DNA of 64,000 nt from contig CAJATL010000052.1 in NCBI GenBank assembly GCA_903944895.1, forward strand, positions 1 through 64,000, written 5' to 3'. Each line of letters starts with the position of its first letter. Position 1 is the stretch's first letter. The position numbers and the translations under genes were made by a program. The stretch comes from an uncultured Bacteroidota bacterium. GTDB taxonomy: Bacteria > Bacteroidota > Bacteroidia > Bacteroidales > 4484-276. Positions 1-9,304 of this stretch are shown here, piece by piece. Under the pieces are notes generated by a model. That model did no database searches. It saw nothing but the letters and a program-made list of their open reading frames with translations, and was not told where the DNA came from.

Positions 1-4
1 CATT

Positions 5-736
5 TTGGTAGCCGACGGTATTGTGAGCGCCTCAGGCTATGAGCCTAACAAACCTTTCGACATTGCCGTTTATCCGATGGGTCGCGAAACAGCAAATATG
101 TCCGATAAAACCGATGTTCTCGTGCATCATGGTTCAACCGACGCGCCAACTGTAGATGTTGTTGAAGTTTTGGAAGGTGCGGGCACCATTGTAAACGACA
201 TCGCTTACGGGCAATTTGCAGGTTATCTTGAACTCACAACCAGCAACTATCAACTCGAAATTCGTGATGAAACCGGCGAGATTACCGTAGCAACGTTTAA
301 TGCCCAATTAGCCGACCTTGCACTTCAGGGCAAAGCATTGGCAGTGATTGCTTCAGGATTCCTCAACCCTGCAAATAACAGTAACGGAGCGGCATTCGGA
401 CTTTATGCAGTTCTCCCTACAGGAGGTCCGTTTATCGAACTTGGCAACACATCTTCCGTGGAAGAAAACATAATTATCACCGAAAGTATCTCAACCTATC
501 CCAACCCGGCAACTGACCAGCTTAATGTTGCATTTTCGCTCAAAAAAGCGGCTGAAGTAAATTACAGTGTATTTACAGCAAGCGGAAAAATGGTAAGGAG
601 CGGAAATTCAGGATTTCTTAACGAGACCAATCAGAATCTCAGCATCAATGTTGCTGACCTTCCAACAGGACTGTATATCGTAACATTAAATTCAGAAAAC
701 TCGCAGGCTGCCGCAAAAGTGCAGATTATTAAATAG
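5..736 (+). CDS. DUF4397-like protein with T9SS type A sorting domain (5' end outside window)
   Basis: ORF open at window start; 'VLVHHGSTDAPTVDVVE' DUF4397-like motif; C-terminal 'STYPNPATDQLNV...GLYIVTLNSENSQAAAKVQIIK' typical of T9SS CTD. Confidence 0.8.
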   Translation: MVADGIVSASGYEPNKPFDIAVYPMGRETANMSDKTDVLVHHGSTDAPTVDVVEVLEGAGTIVNDIAYGQFAGYLELTTSNYQLEIRDETGEITVATFNAQLADLALQGKALAVIASGFLNPANNSNGAAFGLYAVLPTGGPFIELGNTSSVEENIIITESISTYPNPATDQLNVAFSLKKAAEVNYSVFTASGKMVRSGNSGFLNETNQNLSINVADLPTGLYIVTLNSENSQAAAKVQIIK

Positions 737-762
737 ATTTAGTTGGTTTTTATTATTTTATT

Positions 763-796
763 GGGGCTGCTCTTCGGGGCAGCCTCTGCTTTTTTT
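763..796 (+). terminator. Rho-independent terminator
   Basis: ggggctgc-tcttcggg-gcagcctc hairpin followed by a T-rich tract, downstream of ORF 5-736. Confidence 0.65.
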
Positions 797-889
797 AACC
801 CTATGCTTCTGTCATTGATATAAAAGCAACAGCTTTTTTCATATCCCCTGGAGAATATGTTGTTCAAATTCATTATCATACAATTTTTT

Positions 890-1200
890 TAAGCTCCGTG
901 GCTCATGAATTTATTATTATTAAACCTAACAACGTTTCAATTAAGGTCAGGTCAGGAAGTCTGAAGTTTTGTTCTGCCTTATTAAGGATTGTGCTGCAAT
1001 TAGCGGCAAAGGCATCAATCCGGCTGTTCTTTCTTTTATAAAAAGAGGCCATGGCAATGTTGCCGAACCAAAACCGTCTGCCTGAAAGCGGACTTATTCT
1101 TTTGCAAGACCGGCTACAAAAGGGCCTGCAAAACAACCAATATTAAGGATTGAAAATGACCAGTCAGAGATTATCCCTGCGACCTTTGCAGTTTTATGCC
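890..1200 (-). pseudogene. Possible decayed MFS transporter fragment
   Basis: Minus-strand reading 'HKTAKVAGIISDWSFSILNIGCFAGPFVAGLAKE*' resembles an MFS helix-loop region, interrupted by stop codons. Confidence 0.3.
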
Positions 1201-1244
1201 GGTTCCATCAGCTTCAGATTTCATGCTTCCTGGCTGCAACAACA

Positions 1245-1643
1245 TCATAATTTCCCGGAGTTATGATGTTGTGGAAAAACTTCCTGTTCTGACTTTTTTG
1301 CATCTTTACGCTGTTTCACAAAGAAAGCAACTGTGAGAATTATTCCAAGACTATACGCCAAAAAAACATATTTTAAGTACCATGGCGCATATTCAAGGGT
1401 GATGGTTCCACTCATTCCAGCCGTCTTTACAGTTATTAATCCATCACGGCCGAAAACTTCGGCATCACCCTGTTTTACTTTCCAGCCTGCCAGGAAATTT
1501 GAGTTTATCTGGAAAGTCGATGGGTTTGATAAATCGCAGCAAACGACTATTTCACCGGGAATGTAACTCATCATTCCGACATTTCCTGAGCCATCCAAAA
1601 CATATACTTCACCTTTATAGCCAGGGTCATCCGTGCATTTCAC
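1245..1643 (-). pseudogene. C-terminal fragment of a multipass membrane protein (YfhO/glycosyltransferase-like tail)
   Basis: 'CCDLSNPSTFQINSNFLAGWKV...GTITLEYAPWYLKYVFLAYSLGIILTVAFF' resembles the periplasmic tail plus last TM of such proteins; no N-terminal part. Confidence 0.45.
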
Positions 1644-1710
1644 CGATGTGTTAAAGTAGAATTAGAAAATATGTTACTGATTTCTGGAATTGTCAAAACT
1701 CAAGCAGCCG

Positions 1711-1922
1711 ATAAAAACAATGTCATCAAAAATATGCTGCATACCTTGTGCCAGCTTACTGCCGAAGAATGGGACAAACCTTACAGCCGCGCGAAGGCTG
1801 CCTTCCCGCAGCCATGCAGCAAAGCTGATAAATACTGGCCTCCCGTTACCAAAATTGACGATGCCTTCGGCGACAGGAACCTGGTTTGCACCTGCCAGAG
1901 CTGGCAGCCTGACGCTGTTTAA
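1711..1922 (+). pseudogene. Glycine dehydrogenase (GcvP) C-terminal remnant, copy 1
   Basis: 'NNVIKNMLHTLCQLTAEEWDKPYSRAKAAFPQPCSKADKYWPPVTKIDDAFGDRNLVCTC' matches the conserved GcvP C-terminus (PYSRE.A.FP...KYWP.V..DD.YGDRNL.C.C); rest of gene absent. Confidence 0.85.
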
Positions 1923-1946
1923 AGAATTATATAATCTGAAAAGAAG

Positions 1947-1977
1947 GCCTCATGAAAAGTAATCATGGGGCTTTTTT
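1947..1977 (+). terminator. Rho-independent terminator after gcvP remnant 1
   Basis: gcctcatga/tcatggggc 9-bp stem followed by TTTTTT. Confidence 0.75.
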
Positions 1978-2175
1978 CATTTAGTGGGAATTTTCAGGAG
2001 AAATGACTAATTTCAGGTTGGAAGCTTACTGATATCTTGCATAATCAACAAATTCCCCAAAACCATTCAGTGATAAAAAACCATCCTTGGGTGAAAGAAT
2101 CGTGCCATTGGGTGAATACATTTTTTGAAGATTAACTTGAGAGGTTCTTTTGTTTTCAAATTAAACTATCAAAGA

Positions 2176-4533
2176 ATGAATAAATTTTTTTTGCTTTTCC
2201 TGCTTTTCATAGCCCAAATCACTTTTGCCCAAAACAACAGGCAAAATATCAGAGGTGTTGTTACTGATAAGCTTTCCCAAACTACCCTTCCCGGCGCCAC
2301 GGTTCAAATCTTCAATAAAAACATCATTAAAGGAACAGCAACCGATGAAAAAGGAAATTATGTGCTTTCTGAGGTTTCGCCCGACAGGTATGAAATAAAA
2401 GTTTCATTTATCGGCTACAAAGATGTGCTTGTTCCCAACGTGGTAGTCACTTCCGGAAAAGAAACAATTCTGGATATCGGAATGGAAGAAGATTTTAAAC
2501 TGCTGAATGAAGTAGTGATAACTGCCAACAGCAAAGCCGGAACCATCAATAATTTAGCTCCGGTAAGCGCACGCACCTTTTCGATGGAAGAAGTCAACCG
2601 TTATGCAGGAGGGCGAAGCGACCCGGCACGCCTTGCTGCAAATTTCGCAGGAGTAAGTGCTCCCGACGATTCCAGGAATGATATCGTAATCCGTGGTAAT
2701 TCGCCAGTTGGCGTATTGTGGCGTATTGATGGAATGAATGTTACAAACCCTAACCATTTTGCAACTGTGGGAACTACCGGCGGTGCAGTAAGCGCATTAA
2801 ACACCAATTTGCTGAAAAGTTCCGATTTTCTCACTTCGGCTTTCCCTGCCGAATATGGCAATGCTACAGCCGGAGTTTTCGACCTGGGTTTCAGGAACGG
2901 GAATACGCAAAAACGGGAAACCACCTTGCAGGCAGGCCTGATTACCGGTCTGGAAGCTACTACCGAAGGGCCAATCAGTAAGACAAATGGTTCATCTTAT
3001 CTTGTAGGTTACCGTTATGCACTGGCTGGTGTTGCCCAGGCTGCAGGTATTGATATCGGCACCACAGCTTTACCTTCGTACCAGGATTTGTCGTTTAATG
3101 TGAACAGCGGCAATACAAAAGCAGGCGGGTTTACTTTGTTTGGCATTCTGGCAACAAGCAGCATCAATATCGAAGGGGGAAACTCAGGTTCCTTGTATGG
3201 AGGTGAAGGAGGTGGACATGATTTGAGCAGTCAGATTGGCATTATCGGGTTGAAGCATTTCAAACAGATTAACAGAAAATCTTATTTTAGCTCTAATATA
3301 GGATTAAACTATTCAAATTCAGGGCAAACGGATTATGACGTTGACCGGATGAGCGATTCTGCGTACACAAAATCAGAAACTAAGGTTACCAAAACAGGCT
3401 ATAATTTTGCTACAAGTTATAATTCAAAAATAAGTTCAAGACTGTTTATAAAAGTGGGTATTCAGGATGAACTGATTGGGTTGAACCTTTATTACCAGAC
3501 AAAAGATCAAATCCAGTCGGATTGGAAGCAGATTTGGGATTATGATAGTTACACCAACCTGGCACAGGCTTACGCTCATGCCAAATATAGTTTTAACGAG
3601 AAACTTACCCTCAATGCAGGTGTACATTCCCAACTGTTTTTCCTGAATAATTCTCTATCTGTTGAACCTCGGTTGGGGCTGAAATATGAAATTGATAACA
3701 AAAGCAGCCTTTCGCTGGGCTATGGGCTTCATTCGCAAATGCAACCCATAAATGTTTACTTTTTACAAACACAGCTTGCTGATGGTTCTTACGTTTATAA
3801 CAATGAAAACCTTGATTTTACTAAAAGTCATCATTTCGTTTTAGGGTACGATTTACAACCTTTTGAAAATTGGCGCTTAAAAGCCGAAGTTTATTACCAA
3901 AATCTTTACAATGTGCCGGTAAATACTTTTTTGAGCAGCTACTCCATGCTGAATACAGGTGCTGGTTTTATGACCGATCTGGAAGACAGCCTGGTAAATA
4001 ACGGAACCGGAAGAAATTATGGATTGGAACTGACAATCGAGAAATTTTTCAGCCATGGATATTATGGGTTGTTTACGTCGTCCATTTACAGTTCCAAATA
4101 CATAGGAAGCGATGGAGTGGAACGGAACACGGCATTTAACGGGAAGTATGTTTTCAACATTCTGGGAGGAAAAGAATGGAACGTGGGAAGTGAAAAACGA
4201 AATAAAATCTCAGCCGATATTAAATGTACCAACGCCGGTGGAAGGGCTTACACACCCATTGATCTGGAAGCTTCCAACGCAACTGGCCACGAACAATTAT
4301 CTTCGGACGCCTATTCGGCTTTTTATCCCAATTACTTTCGTTTAGATTTCAAGGTTGGATATACTTTAAACAGCCGGACGAAAAAACTTTCGCAGTCATT
4401 TTCCATTGACCTCCAAAACATCACGAACAACGATAACGTTTTCTCCGAAAGCTATGACGAGAAAAGCCAGTCAATAAGTACAACCTACCAGCTTGGGTTT
4501 TTCCCTAATTTTATTTATAAAATTCAGTTTTAG
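2176..4533 (+). CDS. TonB-dependent receptor with N-terminal carboxypeptidase-regulatory-like domain
   Basis: Signal peptide from internal Met (MNKFFLLFLLFIAQITFAQ), 'GVVTDKLSQTTLPGATVQI', plug motif 'IVIRGNSPVGVLWRIDGMNV', beta-barrel ending in F; the 2125 start adds an unlikely N-terminal extension. Confidence 0.88.
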   Translation: MNKFFLLFLLFIAQITFAQNNRQNIRGVVTDKLSQTTLPGATVQIFNKNIIKGTATDEKGNYVLSEVSPDRYEIKVSFIGYKDVLVPNVVVTSGKETILDIGMEEDFKLLNEVVITANSKAGTINNLAPVSARTFSMEEVNRYAGGRSDPARLAANFAGVSAPDDSRNDIVIRGNSPVGVLWRIDGMNVTNPNHFATVGTTGGAVSALNTNLLKSSDFLTSAFPAEYGNATAGVFDLGFRNGNTQKRETTLQAGLITGLEATTEGPISKTNGSSYLVGYRYALAGVAQAAGIDIGTTALPSYQDLSFNVNSGNTKAGGFTLFGILATSSINIEGGNSGSLYGGEGGGHDLSSQIGIIGLKHFKQINRKSYFSSNIGLNYSNSGQTDYDVDRMSDSAYTKSETKVTKTGYNFATSYNSKISSRLFIKVGIQDELIGLNLYYQTKDQIQSDWKQIWDYDSYTNLAQAYAHAKYSFNEKLTLNAGVHSQLFFLNNSLSVEPRLGLKYEIDNKSSLSLGYGLHSQMQPINVYFLQTQLADGSYVYNNENLDFTKSHHFVLGYDLQPFENWRLKAEVYYQNLYNVPVNTFLSSYSMLNTGAGFMTDLEDSLVNNGTGRNYGLELTIEKFFSHGYYGLFTSSIYSSKYIGSDGVERNTAFNGKYVFNILGGKEWNVGSEKRNKISADIKCTNAGGRAYTPIDLEASNATGHEQLSSDAYSAFYPNYFRLDFKVGYTLNSRTKKLSQSFSIDLQNITNNDNVFSESYDEKSQSISTTYQLGFFPNFIYKIQF

Positions 4534-4558
4534 GTTGCTATGTTTATAATTTTGCCTT

Positions 4559-5629
4559 ATGAAATCACTTTCGTTAGATAATCGGAAAATAGAGGTTTTG
4601 CTTTACGTTGTGGTGTGGGCGCTGGTTTTTTCGGTGCCTTACTTTGGCGAACGCAGTTCCGGGCACATCAACTGGCATGAAGTGACGAAAAACTGGATGC
4701 ATATTCTTGGTTATCTCGCCATTTTTCTCATCAATGTTTATGTTTTTGTGCCGCGCCTGCTCTTAAAAAAGCGCTATTGGTCGTACTTTGCTTTGGTATC
4801 GCTTTTTATTTTCGTTGTGATTTTTCTCAATATTTTCAACGCGCCACCACAAGGCGATTCCGGTGGGGATTTTCCCTCAATCGAAAAAAGAGAAAAGGAC
4901 AGGCCTTCATTTTCGGGAAAACCTCCTTTAATGGCTTTTGCTGATAATCTCATTATTTGCATTCTGATTATTGGCGCGGGTACAACCTTTAAACTGATGG
5001 CGAAATGGCTGAACGAGGAAAAATTGAGAAAAGATATCGAGAAGGAACATCTCAAAACCAACCTGGCATTGCTTCGGCATCAGGTAAGCCCGCATTTTTT
5101 TATGAATACGCTCAACAACATCCATTCGCTCATTGAGATAGATACCGAAAAGGCTCAGGATGCGATTGTCCGGCTTTCGACGCTGATGCGGTATTTGCTG
5201 TATGATGCAGCCCAAAACACCATTGAACTGAAGAAAGAAATCGAATTCATACGCAGTTTTATTTCGTTGATGCAACTCCGTCATTCGGATGAAGTTGTTG
5301 TTACCACGGTTATTCCCGATCAAATTCCGGACCTCAGAATCCCGCCGATGCTTTTTATTTCGTTGCTCGAAAATGCCTTTAAACATGGTGTGAGCTATCC
5401 TTTGGAATCGTATATTCATTTTGAACTCCGGTTTGAGAAAACAGCGCTCCTCTGCATCATCAGAAACAGCAAACATAAAATTGCAGCCGGCTACCAGGGC
5501 GAATATTCGGGCATAGGCCTCGATAACATTAAGGAAAGCCTGAAGTTATTGTATGAAAACGATTTTACGCTGGATATCCGTGATAAAGAAAATGAATTTG
5601 AAGTAAACCTAAAAATTCCGCTTGTATGA
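4559..5629 (+). CDS. LytS/YehU-family sensor histidine kinase
   Basis: N-terminal TM segments, 'LRHQVSPHFFMNTLNNIHSLI' H-box, C-terminal HATPase-like region; overlaps the next regulator. Confidence 0.92.
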   Translation: MKSLSLDNRKIEVLLYVVVWALVFSVPYFGERSSGHINWHEVTKNWMHILGYLAIFLINVYVFVPRLLLKKRYWSYFALVSLFIFVVIFLNIFNAPPQGDSGGDFPSIEKREKDRPSFSGKPPLMAFADNLIICILIIGAGTTFKLMAKWLNEEKLRKDIEKEHLKTNLALLRHQVSPHFFMNTLNNIHSLIEIDTEKAQDAIVRLSTLMRYLLYDAAQNTIELKKEIEFIRSFISLMQLRHSDEVVVTTVIPDQIPDLRIPPMLFISLLENAFKHGVSYPLESYIHFELRFEKTALLCIIRNSKHKIAAGYQGEYSGIGLDNIKESLKLLYENDFTLDIRDKENEFEVNLKIPLV

Positions 5630-6342
5630 TAAAATGTGTTGCCATTGATGATGAGCCGCTGGCGGTAAAAAAGATTGCAGGTTATATTGGCAAAATTCCT
5701 TTCCTGGAGCTGGTGGCTGAATGTCGGAGCGCTTCTGAGGCGATGAGTGTGCTCAGCGAAAACGATGTTCAACTCCTGTTTATTGATATTAATATGCCTG
5801 ATATTAGTGGGATGGATTTTGTAAAATCGTTGGCAAACAAGCCATACATCGTTTTTACAACCGCTTATAGCGAATATGCTGTGGAGGGTTTCCAGGTTGA
5901 AGCCGTTGATTATTTGTTAAAGCCCATCAGTTTCAGCAATTTCCTGAAGGCCGCAAACAAAGTTAAGAATCTTATTGATTTATCTTCAACTAGCCAAAAG
6001 GAAAGCCTCAGGGCAACAGCAAATCATTTGTTCGTAAAATCGGAATATAAACTTATCCGCATCGAACTCGACGACATCAAATACATCGAGAGCCAGCACG
6101 AATACATCAAAATTCATTTGATTAACAGTAATCCGGTGATGACACAGGTCAGCCTGAAAAGCATCGGAGAACAACTTCCATCCGACCGGTTTATGCAGGT
6201 TCATCGTTCGTTTATCGTCAATCTTGCCAGGGTTTCGGTTGTCGAACGCAACCGGATTGTATTCGACAACAAAATTTACATCCCGATCAGCGAGCAATAC
6301 AAAGAAAAATTCCAGGAATATATTGATAAGAATTTTGTTTGA
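5626..6342 (+). CDS. LytTR-family response regulator
   Basis: 'CVAIDDEPLAVKKI', 'LLFIDINMPDISGMDF', C-terminal LytTR 'YIESQHEYIKIHL...FMQVHRSFIVNL'. Confidence 0.94.
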   Translation: MIKCVAIDDEPLAVKKIAGYIGKIPFLELVAECRSASEAMSVLSENDVQLLFIDINMPDISGMDFVKSLANKPYIVFTTAYSEYAVEGFQVEAVDYLLKPISFSNFLKAANKVKNLIDLSSTSQKESLRATANHLFVKSEYKLIRIELDDIKYIESQHEYIKIHLINSNPVMTQVSLKSIGEQLPSDRFMQVHRSFIVNLARVSVVERNRIVFDNKIYIPISEQYKEKFQEYIDKNFV

Positions 6343-6404
6343 AGTCATCCCAAGGTTATTCCTGCTTTTGATGTTCATTAACGATTCGGAATTTTTCAGA
6401 TAAC

Positions 6405-6483
6405 TAACAAAATTGATGATGCCTTTGGCGACAGAAACCTGGTTTGTATCAGCCAGAGTTGTCAGACCGAAAGCCTGGAATAA
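6405..6483 (+). pseudogene. GcvP C-terminal remnant, copy 2 (short)
   Basis: Reads 'KIDDAFGDRNLVCISQSCQTESLE*', same motif as copy 1 with diverged tail. Confidence 0.75.
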
Positions 6484-6491
6484 AAAGATTA

Positions 6492-6533
6492 AAAAAAAGA
6501 GGCTGTCTCAAAATCGGGACAGCCTCTTTTTTT
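6492..6533. terminator. Bidirectional terminator between convergent lytTR and LruC genes
   Basis: A-tract + gaggctgtc...gacagcctc + T-tract. Confidence 0.85.
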
Positions 6534-6547
6534 AGAGTAATATTGCT

Positions 6548-8056
6548 TTAGTATATTTTGGAATCGTCGCGAAAGCCTGGTTCGTTTGAATACCAATTCG
6601 GATATAAAATACCAGAACTTTCAGCCCACTCGATAAAATGCAGGTAGGCCTCGTTTACCAATGCTTTTTCGATTGGGTAATCAAATCCTTGTAAAATGTT
6701 TATTCCCCAGGGCAAATTATTTGATGTTTTATAATATCTTCCTGCTCCCGGATTGGAATCATCGCTGCCGGTTCCAAAAAGAGCGTCATTAGCCAGGCTT
6801 GTTGGGGCTTTGTCGGCCAGGTGTATTTCTCTTCCACGCTCCTGATTTGATATTATATAAAAATTAAATGAAGAAGAAGGCAATTGGTTGATGGTCACCG
6901 TTCCTCCGGGTGCAGGGTTTCCATCACTGATAAAAACCAAATTCACATCGAGTGTATCATAAGGAACTGTTGGAGCTGATTTGTCAGTATTTATTCCGGT
7001 TCCTGACCCAGGATGAGGCATCACATTAAAAAAATTGTCGAAAACTATACAGTTTGCAAATTGCTGGTTCGACTCAAGTCCGTTGGATTCAAAACCAAAT
7101 ATCGGGGAAACTCCAGTTGAATTACCTGAAGTACTGATTATTTTATCCGGTGTGATATCGTCAAGCTGGAAGGCGAAAGCATTCTGAAAACTTGCTCCTG
7201 AAGCCCTCAAAACAAACTTTCCTAATATCTCAACAACATTATTTTGCGCATTGGTTATGGTATTCAACCTGTAATTTACTACAATATCATTAAAATCATA
7301 ATCCGCCTTGTTTGGCCAGTTATCTTCAAAAGCAAGTGTACCATACTGGCTTACACCAGGATAGTAATTGTTGTAAGCCCGGTAAGGATCATTTGGGTAA
7401 TTATCTTCACTATCGGCAACACCATCATTATCGGCATCCTGAAAAAATGCCAGCGGAGTACAAGCCGGAGGTGATGCCCAGTAAGTTCCCGGAAAAATAA
7501 AATTATCTGAATATGCTCTTTGATTTCCACCGGTACCAATATAACTTACCCAGATTTTGTAGGGTGTTGTCGAATTTTGAATTTCGACAGGTATTGGTGC
7601 TGAAATATCCCTGATGGTTGTAACATTAAATGCCGGGAAATTGTAAGTGTAAAACTGAACTGCAGTACCTTCGCCATACGAAGCACCTGCATCATACGGA
7701 ATGTAGGAAAGAATTATTCCTTTTGCAGAAACTCCATTTCCATTTCCATCGAGACGCGTTTGAAAAGTAATATTTCCGTTTCCGACCAACAACCATGGTG
7801 TTTTTATCCAGCAAGCTGAAAGTGAAAGATTTGTTAACGAATTACTTCTGGTGGAATACGAACCTGTAATTACTAACGATGGATATGAAGCAATACTGGC
7901 ATAACCTGTTGCCCCAAAACCCCAGCAATTTCCTACTTCGATCTCTTTGATTCCTGATTCACAGTCGAGTGTAACCTGAGCCTTTATGTTTGTACCTGCC
8001 ATCATTAAAAATGATATTACTAAAGGCAGGATAAGTGATTTTTTAAAATTTTTCAT
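6548..8056 (-). CDS. LruC domain-containing protein
   Basis: Signal peptide; 'YGTLAFEDNWPNKADYDFNDIVVNYRLN' LruC hallmark. Confidence 0.85.
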   Translation of the reverse strand: MKNFKKSLILPLVISFLMMAGTNIKAQVTLDCESGIKEIEVGNCWGFGATGYASIASYPSLVITGSYSTRSNSLTNLSLSACWIKTPWLLVGNGNITFQTRLDGNGNGVSAKGIILSYIPYDAGASYGEGTAVQFYTYNFPAFNVTTIRDISAPIPVEIQNSTTPYKIWVSYIGTGGNQRAYSDNFIFPGTYWASPPACTPLAFFQDADNDGVADSEDNYPNDPYRAYNNYYPGVSQYGTLAFEDNWPNKADYDFNDIVVNYRLNTITNAQNNVVEILGKFVLRASGASFQNAFAFQLDDITPDKIISTSGNSTGVSPIFGFESNGLESNQQFANCIVFDNFFNVMPHPGSGTGINTDKSAPTVPYDTLDVNLVFISDGNPAPGGTVTINQLPSSSFNFYIISNQERGREIHLADKAPTSLANDALFGTGSDDSNPGAGRYYKTSNNLPWGINILQGFDYPIEKALVNEAYLHFIEWAESSGILYPNWYSNEPGFRDDSKIY

Positions 8057-8082
8057 TTTTCCTGGTGGTTATTGATGATAAA

Positions 8083-8475
8083 TTATTCCTGAATTTGTGG
8101 GATAAAAGAAAAAGTTACCTGATTATTAACTATCGCTACCTGGTATTCCGCGGTTCCATATTTGAGAAGAAGTTGCGTTTCAGTTTTTGGAATGATAACT
8201 TCGATTGTTGCATCAAGATCCATTGCATGAAAACGCTGATGCAAAACTGTACCATCTATTAAACTGATGGATAGTGTAGATTTAATCGGAATGGTGGTTG
8301 GAAGACCTTGAATAGAAATAATTACGTTCTGGCCGGTACTCCAGTTAAAAGTTGAAGGCACCTGAATGTTCTCCAAATTATCATTATCAGGATAAACAGG
8401 GTCGGTGAGGTCCTTTTTACAAGATGCAAAAAAAATCATCAGCGATAAAAGGAAGAATAAATTATATTTTTTCAT
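8083..8475 (-). CDS. Small lipoprotein, probably co-transcribed with LruC gene
   Basis: 'MKKYNLFFLLSLMIFFASCKKD' lipobox; 26-nt gap to downstream LruC ORF. Confidence 0.7.
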   Translation of the reverse strand: MKKYNLFFLLSLMIFFASCKKDLTDPVYPDNDNLENIQVPSTFNWSTGQNVIISIQGLPTTIPIKSTLSISLIDGTVLHQRFHAMDLDATIEVIIPKTETQLLLKYGTAEYQVAIVNNQVTFSFIPQIQE

Positions 8476-8870
8476 ATTTTTAATTTTGTAGATATTTTAC
8501 GAAAATCATGCCAAGGAATTATTAGTGTCGTATTTCATTCAATATCAGATACCTAAGAAATGCTTACAGTTACAGGTTCATGCATTATTGGGAAATAATG
8601 CTCCAGATTGGTAAATATTTCGAAAAATTGAATTCCATTTCGATGAGAAGATAAATCGACATGAAAATCGGAACTTAAGTGTTAATGGACGTCTTTATTT
8701 TCTGAGCCGTAAAGAATACCCAGGTTTGCCTTATTGATATGAACTTCAAAGTGTTCAAGCCAAACCGAAGGACCTTGTGTAAATGAATTTGGAATAAATA
8801 GTTGGATAAAAGTCAATAGAAGAAATTTCTTTCGAATGGTCTTGTAATAAATGACGATTCAACAAATCTC

Positions 8871-9000
8871 GCCAAAGCTGCCTTCACGCAACTACAGCAA
8901 AGCTGATAAATACAGACATACCGTTACCAAAATTGACGATGCCTTTGGCAACAGGAATCCGGTTTGCACTTGTCAGAGCTGGCAGCCTGACGCTGTTTAA
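8871..9000 (+). pseudogene. GcvP C-terminal remnant, copy 3 (frameshifted)
   Basis: DNA collinear with copy 1 (roughly 90% identical by eye over the distal ~130 bp) but with a 2-nt deletion near 8895. Confidence 0.8.
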
Positions 9001-9023
9001 AGAATTGAACAATCTGAAATGAA

Positions 9024-9056
9024 GGCCTCATGAAAAGTATTCGTGGGGCCTTTTTT
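9024..9056 (+). terminator. Rho-independent terminator after gcvP remnant 3
   Basis: ggcctcatga/tcgtggggcc stem + TTTTTT; homologous to the copy 1 terminator. Confidence 0.75.
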
Positions 9057-9304
9057 GTAGTTGGAATTTTGCGAAAACAAAAAAGAGCTTATTCTAAAAA
9101 GGTGTTTTTTGTTTTTATCAAACCGTAACTCATTGAATTGAAGCCGATGAGGTTTTTTGTTTCTGTTAGGTTTCTGACAAATCCAATCTTCCATTATTCC
9201 AATCTTCCACCATTCCATTTTTCACCCGCCGAAGCGGGATTTCTGCTAACGCCTCAACATTCCCCCCGATAGCTATCTGGGTTCCAATCCTCCAATCTTC
9301 CACC

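Noticed and set aside
4928-5476. 182-aa minus ORF inside the LytS kinase
   Set aside because: Antisense to the H-box/ATPase-coding frame; no recognisable motif.
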